From the NCBI RefSeq assembly GCF_000315625.1, contig NW_005434624.1:182559-246558 (forward strand): a stretch of DNA of 64,000 nt, written 5' to 3'. The number at the start of each line of letters is the position of its first letter. Within the stretch, counting starts at the first letter, position 1. Positions 21,492 to 31,836 of the stretch are shown here, in pieces. Made by a program: the position numbers and the translations under genes. The notes under the pieces are model-generated. The model was not told where the DNA came from, did not search any database, and saw only the letters and a program-made list of their open reading frames with translations. Source of the DNA: Guillardia theta CCMP2712. Taxonomy: Eukaryota > Cryptophyceae > Pyrenomonadales > Geminigeraceae.

Positions 21492-23193
21492 TCAGTCAAG
21501 AGGGTTCTCATTTACAACAAACGCTGCCATGAAGGCGGCCAGCGCAAATCCTGACACAACCGCAAAATGTCCTAGCCCGGTTGGAAAATGGGTGACGTGA
21601 GCGAGCGAGTTGAGAGTGTGGATCTCCGAGGCCGTTAGATGGTTGACCACGTGATCGACGATATGGCTGATCTTCATGTACACCTTTCCCCCATGCATGA
21701 TGAGCGAAGACTTCTGATCCAGCGTGTTGAGCAAGTTCTCAGTGATGTCGTCGAACACTGCAACCTCAGCAGGATACTCCTCCTCCATCACTCGTCTCTG
21801 CACCAACGTCCTAGTCGCAGACTTGAAGAGCGTGTCGGTCGCGCATACCGGGTCTTTCATTACGTAGCGAGCAAGGGACCTGATGGTGCGCGAGGCAAGC
21901 GTGTGGGATCGCTTGAGCGATCTCTTTGGGCGCTGTCCAGAAGTCGCCTGCATGGCGGTCATGCCTTCCTGTCTTCGCAGCTCCTTGGCCTGTCCCCTCG
22001 TTATCCCTTCCTTGGCCTCCGCCTTCAGCTCCATCCTGTTCTCCGACTTGCTCTCGGCCGACTTGGTCGTCATGACCTTCTCCGCACCCACCAGCAGCAG
22101 GGTGGTGATCGTGAAGGGCTCCAGCATCTTGAGGGCTCCGACGGGTCTTCGCGCTCTGCTCTGCAGGGTGAAACTTTCATCCCTGATAGCCAAGGGAGAA
22201 TGTACAAACTCGCTTCTCCGGAGCTGAGAGGGCATAGAGGCCTTCGATCGCATGCCGACGGCGGGGATCGAGCTGAAGGCCATGGAGAGGTGCATGGCGG
22301 AGAGGAGCACCAGGAGGCATCCGACAAACAAGTACTTGGACCAGTTTCTAGGAGCTCTGTCTTTGACGTCCACCTTCATGATCATCTCCCTTATGGACTT
22401 GTACCCCAGCGTGTTCTTGACAAACATGTTGCGAGACACCTGCCACAACAGCTGCTCGGCGACATGCGCGACGTCGAGACGGTCCGAGTTGGTTCCGCTC
22501 TCTATCAGCCTGACCTCGATCAACGTCTTGTCGCCCTTCTCCATCACGTGGTCAATCTGGATCCGGTCGGGATGAACTTCTAGAACGGCCGACAGGTCAA
22601 ACTTGACTGCATGCTCGAACCAGTTCTGGTTGCCGTTGCCACAGGAATCCACCAGCGTCTGCTTCCTCTGGTTCAGCTCAAGACGGATCCAAACCTGCCG
22701 AACCCCCTGCACGCTGATCGGCGCCGTTCGGAAGCTCCTGGAGGAGAAATCAACCTGCTTCGGGGTGCCGACTAGGAAACCGCCCACGTTGTCCATCCTT
22801 GGCCTCATGTGTGTTGGAGAACAGAGAGGAGAATCGCTGCAGCTGGAGCTCTTGACGAGTTCCTCGTACGCCTTGTACTCCTCCCTGTTGGGCCTGCCAA
22901 CGGGAGAGAATACTGTGTCCTTAGAAATGCTCTCCGAGTCAGCGCATGACTTCAGGTCGATGTTGGAGATGGACAGGGACATTCTCTTTCGTGTCAGGTG
23001 CATGCACCTCGCCTGTTCGGGCTCGTCGTTGCCATCCCCGCAGGAAAAGCTGCGGGAGAAATGTTCTCCAAACAAGTTCAACTTGCTAACAGACAGGTCG
23101 TGTGAGCTGACTTTCAAGCACTCAAGGCAGCTGCCGGCTGCAGATACAGTGAAAACTCCAGCATACACAAAAGTCGGTCTTACCTTTGCACAT
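21492..23193 (-). CDS. Unrecognised membrane protein with a signal-peptide-like segment in mid-chain
   Basis: Two exons, 23193-23184 and 23137-21492 (46-bp intron, donor AAAG|GTAAGA), give 551 aa starting MCKAGSCLECLK. I do not recognise the family. Residues about 150-250 contain a compact alpha/beta-like stretch (motifs VWIRLELNQRKQTL, LEVHPDRIQIDHVMEKGDKTLIEVRLI). Residues about 266-287 are strongly hydrophobic (YLFVGCLLVLLSAMHLSMAF) and look like a plastid-type signal peptide ending in AF, with a Met 18 residues ahead. The C-terminus has a second hydrophobic helix (VVSGFALAAFMAAFVV). Either it is a two-helix membrane protein, or two genes or transcripts share the frame, the shorter one encoding a plastid protein of about 300 aa. 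Confidence 0.6.
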
Positions 23194-24892
23194 CTCCGAT
23201 TTCCGGCCAAGAATGTTAGATCCTAGGTGGTGATTTTTTGACCTGAAGAATCAAAGATTCAGCAACTGAATCGTTTGCACGATCAAAAATTCTCCTCTTG
23301 GACTCCCAGCAAGAGACCTAATGGAAGTTGAATCGAGTCTCAAAGTCATATATGACGATACGACTCTAATTTCCCATCGCTCTACAATTCTACGCCTCAT
23401 ATCCTTCCTTAAACCATCCTAACAATCATCAGGCCGGACTGTGGCACGAACCCCACGTGCACTTCTTTTCTTCTCTTTCATTCGAGACGTTCAGCAGCTA
23501 CTCAGGTCTCAATCTCCATCTCCATTCTCTCTCTCCATCCTCACATTTGATCTCGATCATGCCTTCATTGCCTCTTCCTCTCCTCCTCTCCCTCTCCTCG
23601 CCCCTTCCGCCATGCGTTCAGGCATTTTCGAATGGCTTCGAGTTGTGCTTTATTTTGGTCCCCTTTCTCCGGGTGTTCGCTGCCGACCTGACTACCCACC
23701 CTATCAGAAAATTAACCAGACGAAATTACCCACCCGTTTCCCACTCCCAGAAGGGTAGAAGACCCCTTCATATCCACCCCATCACCTCTGTTTGACCCAC
23801 CCCTTTGCCCCTTCCTAGGAACAGTCTTTACCACACTGTGCTAAATAAGTTTCGCCAGCTGTCAACTTACCCCCACCCCTGTACCCCACCCCACGTAGCC
23901 TTCCATCGAACTTGAAGAAATTTGGATGATTCATTACCCCACCCTGCTTTTCCCTTCACTTTACTGTGCAGACTACCCATGATCTATCAATTTCCACCCC
24001 ACCCCAACGTTAAAACTGACGTGTTCGGACCACTTCCGTAGTTCACGTGGGGGTGGAGGGGTACCTTCGAAGTTAATGTTCCACTGTCCCTTCCCGGCTG
24101 GTGTAGGGATACCCTCACCAAGGGACCCCTAAATATACATCCGATTTGAATCCGCCAGTACCCCCGTCTATTTCCGGATTTAGTACCCCACCAGCCAAAG
24201 AAGTTTACTTCGCTGGGACATGAGTCAGCAATGTGTCCGCTGGCAGTCGATGGAGGGGTAGGGGGTGGGGTTCCTGGTCAGGACCTCCGGGGGAAGGGAG
24301 CTGTAGTAAAGAACGTTGAGATACACCACACTAGCCTAGTAGGACCGAGGGGTCCTACTTGAACATCGGTGAAGGGAGACGCCCATATTGAGATGCGACT
24401 ATTCGGAGAACCCCTTGGCAATGAACGGTCGCTATCCAACCGATTGCCACCGCTGGACTCCCCGTCAAGTTTTTTTTAACAAGGAGCATATACTATGATA
24501 AGTAAACCCGGCCCGGTCACGTGACTCCCCCTGTGAAGCCAGCCGCCGGGCGCGCACGATCCGAGGGACCAGTGGGAACTTCCATTCGTCGGATCTCCCA
24601 ACGGCGGGCCCCCGGGGGCTGCGCCGGTCGGTCACACTGTCCAAATCAGTCATTGAGAGCCGGGCCGCGGCTCACGGTGTGATACCCGGACGCTGAGGAG
24701 CCTACTAGCCACGCCCGGAACTTAACTTTGAGTAAAAGACGCCCGGGTGCTGAAACCGTTGAACAGGTCACCGTTCGTCATCAGCCTGGTACGGCGAGGC
24801 AGAACCTGACCCTCACAGAGTACGGTCAGTGTATCATCATAGTACTATGATGCAGTGCCCGGCCGGTCACCGGGTGGCACTACTGAGAGACT
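23194..24892. repeat. ACCCC-rich tract and GC-rich repeat module
   Basis: 23680-24330 is ACCCC-rich (CTACCCACC, CCACCCC, TACCCCAC) with no long frame. 24500-24892 is GC-rich (GCCGGGCGCGCACG, GGCGGGCCCCCGGGGG), with a reverse partial copy of the conserved core at 24721-24737 (CTTAACTTTGAGTAAAA) and the shared word AGTACTATGATG near 24841. No gene is seen. The first 250 bases are the likely promoter of the minus-strand membrane protein gene. Confidence 0.6.
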
Positions 24893-25448
24893 CTAGTGCT
24901 TTGAGTAAAGACGAAGACACGGTGCGATCGGATGGCAGTGGGCTGTTCTCAGCGGCCGTCTACTTGCCAGTTGCTCCGGCGACTTGACAGATGAAGAGGT
25001 CAGTGGAGAACATCTGACTCGTGAGCTTCCGCCCGTAGGATCCGAGACAGGAGAGGCAAGACTGAGCCTGAGAGTGCGTTGCTGCGAGGCTCCGATGCTG
25101 CTGGCAACTGCCAAGTGTCGCCCTTGTGGTGCTAACTCAGTGCGAGACATGGCAGGCTGATGCTGAGCAAAACTTCGCGGTACGAGGTTCACCTGAGCTG
25201 GCCAGCTGCTGGCCCAGCAGCTGCCAAGTAGGGTCGAATGCTCCCGCGCACACTCCGTCCTCCCTGAGCCGAACATGCTTGCCGCTGCCGAAGTCGGCTC
25301 GACCGGCGATTATGTCTTTGGGGTTGGGACGCCACAACATCATCATAGGCACCCTTGAACCATTGAGCTGCTCCAGCCTCTCTCCTACCGTGCTCATGAT
25401 GATTGCTGGCATGATACTACCACAGGAGCTTCGTCGTTGTCCCATCAA
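24893..25448 (-). CDS. Possible hypothetical protein exons
   Basis: Weak candidate. A minus-strand frame beginning near 25410 (MPAIIMSTVGERLEQLNG) stays open through RPNPKDIIAGRADFGSGKHV and FDPTWQLLGQQLASSG, and a good donor (CTCAG|GTGAAC) follows at about 25191. A downstream exon around 25000-25130 could join it. No family is recognised. It would be divergent from the 25642 gene. It could equally be chance coding in a GC-rich spacer. Confidence 0.25.
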
Positions 25449-25641
25449 CTCCTACAAGCTCTCATGGTCTTCGTCCGTGCAGGAGCCGTACCTCTGCTCC
25501 TCCCTGCTCCTCCTATCCTTCCCGACCTCCCTGCTCCCTGCTCCTCCTTCTCTTCCCCTCCACCCGTCGCTCCTGGCAACTCTCGGTGCCATTCATGGAA
25601 AGAAATTGCTCTGAGGCAGCCTCCGCTAGTCAAAGTTGACC

Positions 25642-26366
25642 ATGGGAGGAGCGTTAGGGAGAGGGAGGAAGGCAGGGGGTGGGGAGGAGGAGGAGGGAGG
25701 GAGGGAGAGGAGGAAAGGCCAGGCAGGAGAGGACAAGTTCCTTGCATGGAACAAGCAAGGAAGCGCAAGGTGGATCGAGATCGACGCGCGATCGACGGGG
25801 AGGCCGACCAGTCCGTTCGTGCTGGCAGCCCCTCGAAGGACGAGGAACAGATCGACGATGAGGGAGGAGCGTAGACAGGAGGCTCTGAGCAAGATCAAGG
25901 AGGCATCGAGAGTCAGCTATGATGGTCTGGAAGGGGACGCGTCCACTGCGAGGACGCATGAGCGAAACGGAGCCAAGCTAACAGCGGGGGAGAGGAGGAG
26001 GATGCTGAAGGAAGGGAACTTTGACCGTGAGGTGCTGAGGAGGACAAGGTATGACAGAGAGTACCAGCATGGTCGAGGGCTGGTAGAAGAGCAGGTACAA
26101 AACTCCAGGAGCGTGTAGTTTCAACGTGACTGAGGAGGCAGGAGATCCAGCGGATCGTTGAGTTGCACGGATCGGTCCTGCAGAGCAAGCACATGGAGGA
26201 GGAGAATCAGCGGGAGATCGAGAGGCTGAATGCTCCTGAGCTTGACCCGGCGTTCGGCTCGAGGTACCGAGGGAGGCCGACAGCGGAAGACGTGCGGAGG
26301 TCCACGGATAGGGGGTTCCCGACTGACCAGTGGGGCAGGAAGAAAGGCTCGGGCTGCTATCTATGA
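25642..26366 (+). CDS. Unrecognised charged coiled-coil protein
   Basis: Exons 25642-26094 and 26142-26366 (47-bp intron) give 225 aa; start ATG in a good context (GACCATGGGAG). The N-terminal 30 residues are Gly/Glu/Arg-rich low complexity (GGGEEEEGGRERR). After that the chain is highly charged and helical (MREERRQEALSKIKEA; VLRRTRYDREYQ; MEEENQREIERLNAPELD) and ends with a short Arg/Gly-rich tail, GRKKGSGCYL. I do not recognise the family; the pattern resembles small ciliary or spliceosomal helical proteins. An N-terminal Gly2 (MGGALG) could be acylated but lacks Ser/Thr at position 6. Confidence 0.6.
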
Positions 26367-26825
26367 TGGAGGTGAATGGGCAAGCGAGGAGCAAGGAGGC
26401 GATAGACGAGGTAGAATGGAGGGTTCCATGGGCGATGCTTACCGCCTGCCAGCTGCGCAAGGTCTGCTTCCGAGCCAACTCGCAAGTGTCGATGGAGAAC
26501 AGGTGAAAGAGGAAGGACAATCTCAACGAACCCTCTGAGCGTCGTGGGCAGGAAGACTGCCGAGAAAGCGCGAAGTCTCCTCCTTGGAACCTCCCTGGTC
26601 TGCTGGGACGCCTCCTGCTCCTCCCCTGACCTTGTGGCCCCGGCAGGTCTGCAAGATGAGTCCTGAGGAGCTCCGGGAGGTCTCCATGGATCAAGTCAGC
26701 TGCCTTGCACTCCTTCACCCTCCCTTGCTGAGAAGCGCCCGCAGGAATTTCACGTGGCTGTCGAGCGGAAGGAGCAGGGGCTGCTGTGGACAGAGAGACA
26801 GCGGATGGGGACGGAGCTGCCGTAA
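26363..26825 (+). CDS. Possible small protein overlapping the preceding stop
   Basis: Three phase-consistent pieces (26363-26461, 26647-26694, 26733-26825) would encode 79 aa (VEWRVPWAMLTACQLRK; MSPEELREVSMDQ; EFHVAVERKEQGLLW). The ATG overlaps the stop codon of the previous gene, which is odd for a separate eukaryotic gene, so this may instead be an alternative 3' end of that gene, or 3' UTR with splice-like sites. Confidence 0.25.
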
Positions 26826-27206
26826 GGAGGGGAGGGGAGGGGGATGACGCTTGCGGAGGACGTAGAGGTTGTTGGTCATGTAGGTTGTGAAAATTTGTTT
26901 ATGTCCCCATGAGATCAACACGGTCATCAACCAATTCTACCAGGAACGATTCCCTGTTGGATCCAGGAGGGTAAGGGAGGAGGGGGAGGAGGAGGAGGAG
27001 AAGGAGGGGGAGGGAGAAGGCTGTCCCCTCCTCATCGAAATAGTCCATTGTTATTCCACCAGTTCTTTCGCCATCATTACGCCATCCGCACATACACGAT
27101 CTTAACCCTCCTTCTCTTCCTCTTCCTCCTCCTCATTCACAGAAGGTTTTGTTAACGCACTTTACTAAGTCTGCTGCCTCCCTTTACAACCCGCATCACT
27201 CACAAA
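26826..27206. other. Convergent intergenic spacer
   Basis: Spacer between the 3' ends of the plus-strand helical protein gene(s) and the minus-strand lectin gene. 26970-27020 is a GGAGGAGGAG purine run and 27100-27140 a CTTCCTCCTC pyrimidine run, complementary enough to pair in a transcript. Nothing else is recognisable. Confidence 0.4.
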
Positions 27207-29625
27207 TCACACACTTCTCTTCGCCGACATTGGCAGGAAATCCTGTATACCAACGTCAGCCAGGGCCACAAGACGAACAGGCAATGGGAGGAGAAGAGGA
27301 AGGCGAGGAGAAAGCAGGACAGGCAAGGAGAGGGGGGAGCTGGTCTCACCATTCCATCCTTCTTCTTCCCAAAGCTGTTGACAGCAATCAAAATCCCTAT
27401 CCAAACGATCTGCGACACAAGGAAAATTGTGTAGGAAACTCCCCCCGACGACGTCCTCTTCTCGTGAAGCGTGTCAACATGAGCATCCCTGGGATGCTCC
27501 CTCGGGCCCGCCACATCCCCAGCCTGGGCAAACCCCAAAGGTGTCAGGGATTAGGAGAAGGGGGGGGGGGGGGGGCCTGGAAGGGAGTGTGCGGGAGAAG
27601 GGATGGGAGGGATTGAAAGGAAACGAATCGCTCACCCGTCGCTGATGGATCTCGGAGAGGAGATGTAGGATCTTCTGGTTGTCGTTCTGGAGGTTGAGGA
27701 CCTTGGCGAGGGCGTCGTGGGAGCTCTTGATCAGGGTGTTCTGCACCATCGCCTGGAGGCTCGCAAGGTCCCTCTTGACCTCGTCCAGGTGCTGCTTCAT
27801 GCCCGAGCTGCTCAGCGACATCTCCTTGACCACTGACTTCTCCGACCTCATCACAATCTCCCCGACGTCCACCAGCAGCTCCGAGGCCGAGCGCGCGGAG
27901 CCCCCGGCGTTGGTTTCTTCGCCGGACTGGGAGGAGACGGCGTGCGCGAGAGTGATGGTCCCCCGCATCTCATGCGCGATTTGCCGAATCTCCGCCTGAA
28001 TCAGGCCGAGCGTCTCCTTCACCTCGTTTTTGAAGGAACTGGATGACTCCAGGTCGCTGTCGGCGGCGGGTGAAGGCTCCGCAGCCGGGCTGCTGCTCTC
28101 GGGGCTAGCGGGCGCCTCCTCCGGAACGTTATCGACCAGCTCGTTGTCCACCACCTCCTTCATGTCCTGTACATCACTCCCCTTGGTGCTGTCAACTCGA
28201 AGCTTTCTGACTTCATCCTTTCTAACCGCAGGCATGTCCACCCATCGCTGTAGCGCATCCGCAAATCGTTGCAGGTGCCTGTCGTCGTCGCGTCGCCACT
28301 CGTGCTGCTCCTGGGCAGACTCGTGAGGGAAGTGCTCCGACTTTTCTTGCTTCGGGCTCTCAGCGACAGGAGAAGGAGCTTGCTGATCGTCATGCGGCGT
28401 GGCGGGTTCGAGGCTAGTGACCTCTAGCGAGTAGATGTCGTGATTGTCGGCGACTTGCCCAGTATGGGCAGACAAGCCAACGAAATACTCGTCAGGCATC
28501 TCAACGCCGACCTTGAAGCATTGAGTGTACGAGGCCTTCCCACGGATGTCATGCTCTACCGTGAGGGTCTTGTCCTGATATCGGATCCTCAACATCACCG
28601 GCGAGCGCGAGTTGCGGAACCCGAGCTTGCACTGGGCGCCTGGCAGCTTCTGCTCCCGCCCATCGCTGTCATGGTCGAATCGCAGATCTCCTGTGCTGCT
28701 GAACGCCATGATGGACGGGTTGTCCCTCTTCCCGTCGTTGTCGTACGTGTCCAGCACCACCCCCACCCCCTGGAAATCCTCGCGGTTCCCAAACGTTCCC
28801 CCGAACCCCTCGGACTGCTTCGTGAACCAGATGGCAAACCCGTCTCCCCCGAGGTATCTTGCTCCTACCACCTTGAACGTGAGCTCTAGCTCCCACTCCC
28901 TGTACGGCATCTTCCGCTGGCTCCACAGCGCTCCTTCATGCCCCGCCTCCGATGGCGTCAGGCGAATGAACGTTTCTGTGACGACGCTCGACCCCATCGC
29001 GACCCATCCGGGAACATTTCCGCTGCTGTAGGGAGCTCGGAAAGAAATCACATCCTGCTTCATGCCCCACGCCGATGCCAGCATCCCCAGGAGAGCTGCT
29101 ACCAAGCATGAATTACATGATTGCTGCTAATACTTTGTTGGGGTATGGGACGACAGGGCTTCGGGTTTAGCACATCTGTCCTAACAAGGGTACATGAACA
29201 ACTCAAGAAGAACAGATGATCTTCGAACATTCAAGACAATCGAATATCTTATCATGCAACATGAGCACATGCATTCGTGAAAATCGTAGCAGCTCCAGTA
29301 GACTTGGTTGAGGAAGGAGTCAGCAGGGGTAGGCAAACATGTTGAAATGTTTGTTGATGTATTCCATCGAGTTGGAGGAGAAGAAGAGACTCGATATCTA
29401 TATTCTTCAAGGCAGAGGGAAAGGAAGGTAGACCAAACAACTTTTCGTTCATGCCAAGACATAATTCTTAGAACGAAGGTGCAGCTGGGACAGGAAACAG
29501 TTCTCATGGCAACAGCGCACACACTTTCTCCTTCCCTTCTTATCACAGCGGAGCATGGATGTGCGATAGGAGGGAAGGGGGAGGAGGCGGATGTGTAGAG
29601 CCTTACCTGCCGCATACGCCGCCAT
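27207..29625 (-). CDS. ERGIC-53/LMAN1-like L-type lectin cargo receptor
   Basis: Exons 29625-29607, 29098-27636, 27523-27350 and 27242-27207 give 563 aa. Joining exon 1 to exon 2 creates a clean signal peptide (MAAYAAAALLGMLASAWG), which decides the start. Residues about 20-245 are an L-type lectin domain: GGDGFAIWFTKQ, GVGVVLDTYDNDGKRDNPSI (the Ca- and mannose-binding Asp/Asn loop) and the final strand YFVGLSAHTGQVADNHD. Residues 250-480 are Pro/Glu-rich and then coiled coil (oligomerisation). A single membrane helix follows (TIFLVSQIVWIGILIAV), then a short cytosolic tail FGKKKDGM...AKRSV. The family ferries glycoproteins from ER to Golgi; the tail shows Lys-Arg at -4/-3 and terminal Val, resembling COPI and COPII signals. 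Intron 1 is unusually long here (508 bp). Confidence 0.87.
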
Positions 29626-30493
29626 AGCGCCACGCTGCGCTGTCCCAGCGGTCTGTGCAATGCTTAATCCTCCAGCCGAGATTAAAAGCCTTCTTATTAC
29701 GATTAAAGATCTTGTTAATTCTGATTTGATTTGTTCAGTGGTCAGTGCCACTGGTTTCAGTCACTCGCCCGGGCCCGGCGCCGGGCCGGGTGGCGGGGGA
29801 GGAATCAGGTGGTCCATGCCAGGGTGGGAGACATATCGAGCAATTCTACCGGGGTAGTCCCCACCTACGACTATAGGATGCTAGTAGTCAACTTCTCCCT
29901 TCAAGGGAGGGGTGGAGAAAGCTTTAGGTGGCCAGAAGGTGGGTACTGTCACGGAAGGACGGGTGCTTGATAGTTTTTAGAACCGTGCTAGTGAGGGTGG
30001 GTTTAGTATATCCACCGGTAGAGCTTGAAAAAGGATGGTGGGGGTCATTAGGGCAGTCATTCCATAGGTACAATCAAAGGAGGGTGGGTAGTCAAGGAGG
30101 GGTATCCTAGTCAAATAAGGGTGCGTAAACAAAGGGGTGGTTTTTGATGAGGGGTGGTTATTTAAGGGGATAATAGGGGTAATAAGTGGATGGGGGTAGT
30201 GAGTGGAGGAGAAGGGAGGGATGAAGGAAGCGACGAACAGAGACGACTTCGACGGTCTGATCAAGGGCAAGGTAGCGCCATGCTGCTGGAGAGACGATAC
30301 GATGAATATCTTTGCTGAGATGAGATGAGATTAGTGACAAGATATGAAGTGAAGAATGTTTGGATGGGATTATTCTGTTGCAGTTCGCATCAAATCGTGA
30401 CGACTACAATATGAGCAAATTGATGTGTTGTGCTTGCGTTGAACTTAGCAAAGACGTAGGAAAGAGACGGGATTCGATGTCTCTGTATCATCT
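29626..30493. repeat. Promoter region with GGGGT-rich tract
   Basis: Divergent spacer between the lectin and thioredoxin genes. 29765-29800 is a short GC-rich palindromic patch (CCCGGGCCCGGCGCCGGGCC). 29800-30200 is the complement of an ACCCC tract (GGGGTAG, GGGTGG every 10-20 bases). 30290-30490 is AT-rich and is probably the thioredoxin promoter. No gene is seen. Confidence 0.55.
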
Positions 30494-30920
30494 ATGTATG
30501 AATCGAACATTTCTGACTTTGATTCAATGTTGCTGCTACATTCGTGCAACGTCGCATCGCAAAAGAACGCTTTCGTCCTCTTCAAGGCCTCATGGTGCAA
30601 AGTATGCCAGTCAATAGCTCCTGTGTTCGAGAGACTTGAAGAGACATATGCAACGAATCTCTTCCTTGTTGTGGACATCGACCAGAACGAGGTGGCGTCG
30701 TTGAAGACCATGGTAGAGGTCAGCTCACTGATGGATTGTTCAGGGCACTGCCGTTTCGCAAGGAGTTGACGCCATGCCAACCTTTGTGGCGTACAAGAAT
30801 GGCGACAAAGTGGACGAGTACGCTTTATCACCTTGACCTGCCCAGAATAAGCAGATTGCCAGGTTGATCTCTGGTGATGAGAAGACTCTCCAAGAGTTCC
30901 TTGCTAAGAATGCACACTAA
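30494..30920 (+). CDS. Thioredoxin with WCKVC active site
   Basis: Exons 30494-30718, 30744-30809 and 30852-30920 (very short introns of 25 and 42 bp) give 119 aa, the normal length of a single thioredoxin domain with no targeting peptide, so probably cytosolic or nuclear. Landmarks: ISDFDSMLL (helix 1), VLFKASWCKVCQSIAPVFERL (active site about residues 35-39), FLVVDIDQN, and the cis-Pro loop DAMPTFVAYKNG. The active-site pair is Lys-Val instead of the classical Gly-Pro, which in this fold normally alters redox potential or partner choice. The 25-bp intron would be among the shortest known, so its removal needs confirmation; without it the frame soon stops. Confidence 0.85.
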
Positions 30921-31836
30921 GTTGATAACTGAGGTAGTGGTGATTGATGCCTGGGGGCATCTAAGTTTTTCCTTTGAATTTTTGTGGTCTGATCCTGCTA
31001 ACATTATAAATACTTGACTAAGTGAAATGAACTCTTATCCGACGATTGACTTCAAAGTTCGAGTCCGATAGCCTAGTATCCGACTCATGGATGATGCCGC
31101 GCCGCGGCGGACTCGGATCCGATCCGAGTGCCAGGACTGATCCGCTAACTTTCAGTGAGGAAGTCAAATCGTCGGATCATCTGTGGCACCATCACTCGGA
31201 TCATCCGTCACTGTAGCGGCATTGCCCCCGGTGAGCCTCACTGCGCCGCCGGGAGTCCGATCACTGCCAGGCTGAGTCAGTGATCATCGGATCCCGGTCC
31301 ACTGCCATGACCCGATCCGAGCCTGGCATGACTCAGTCACTGACCCGAACGACCGTACGGTTCACTCAGCCTGGCAGCCGCATCGTCACTGGAGTCACTG
31401 AGTGGTGGCCAGCCTCACTCGGAGTCGGAGTCACAGCCGCCGAGTACTCAGTGGTTAATTTAAAGCGCCGGTGCGGCCTCCCCCCGAGAGGCAGCGGCCG
31501 GGCTTTCGGACTCAGCCTGGACGGTGCCACCGTCAGTGTGAGCGGCTCGGCCCGGCCCGCTGCGACTCGCCGGAGTCGAGTGACTTCGGAAACCCGGGCG
31601 CCGGGCGGTTGCAGCTTATAACCGTCCAACTTGTTTGAAACCACCACGCCAGGATTTGATGGTGGGTCTCCCGCGATGCTTCTGTGGCATGGGCGGGAGA
31701 GGGGGGACAAGGAGAGTGAGCAGGAAGGAGGGAGAGAGGTGGAGAGGCACTGAGTGAAGGAAGAAGAAGGAAAAGAGCGAAGAAAGTATCCTCGAAGAAG
31801 CTCCTTTGTCTGTTGTTTGCTCTCATCTGTGAGAAG
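30921..31836. repeat. GC-rich repeat module
   Basis: Gene-free. 31050-31620 is a GC-rich module rich in GATCCGA, CACTGAGT and GACTCAGTCACTGA words, with CGGCCCGGCCC near 31550; it resembles the modules at 7140, 42740, 50880 and 59275. 31640-31830 should hold the promoter and leader of the coiled-coil gene and is purine-rich (GGAGAGAGG, GAAGAAGAAGG). Confidence 0.6.
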
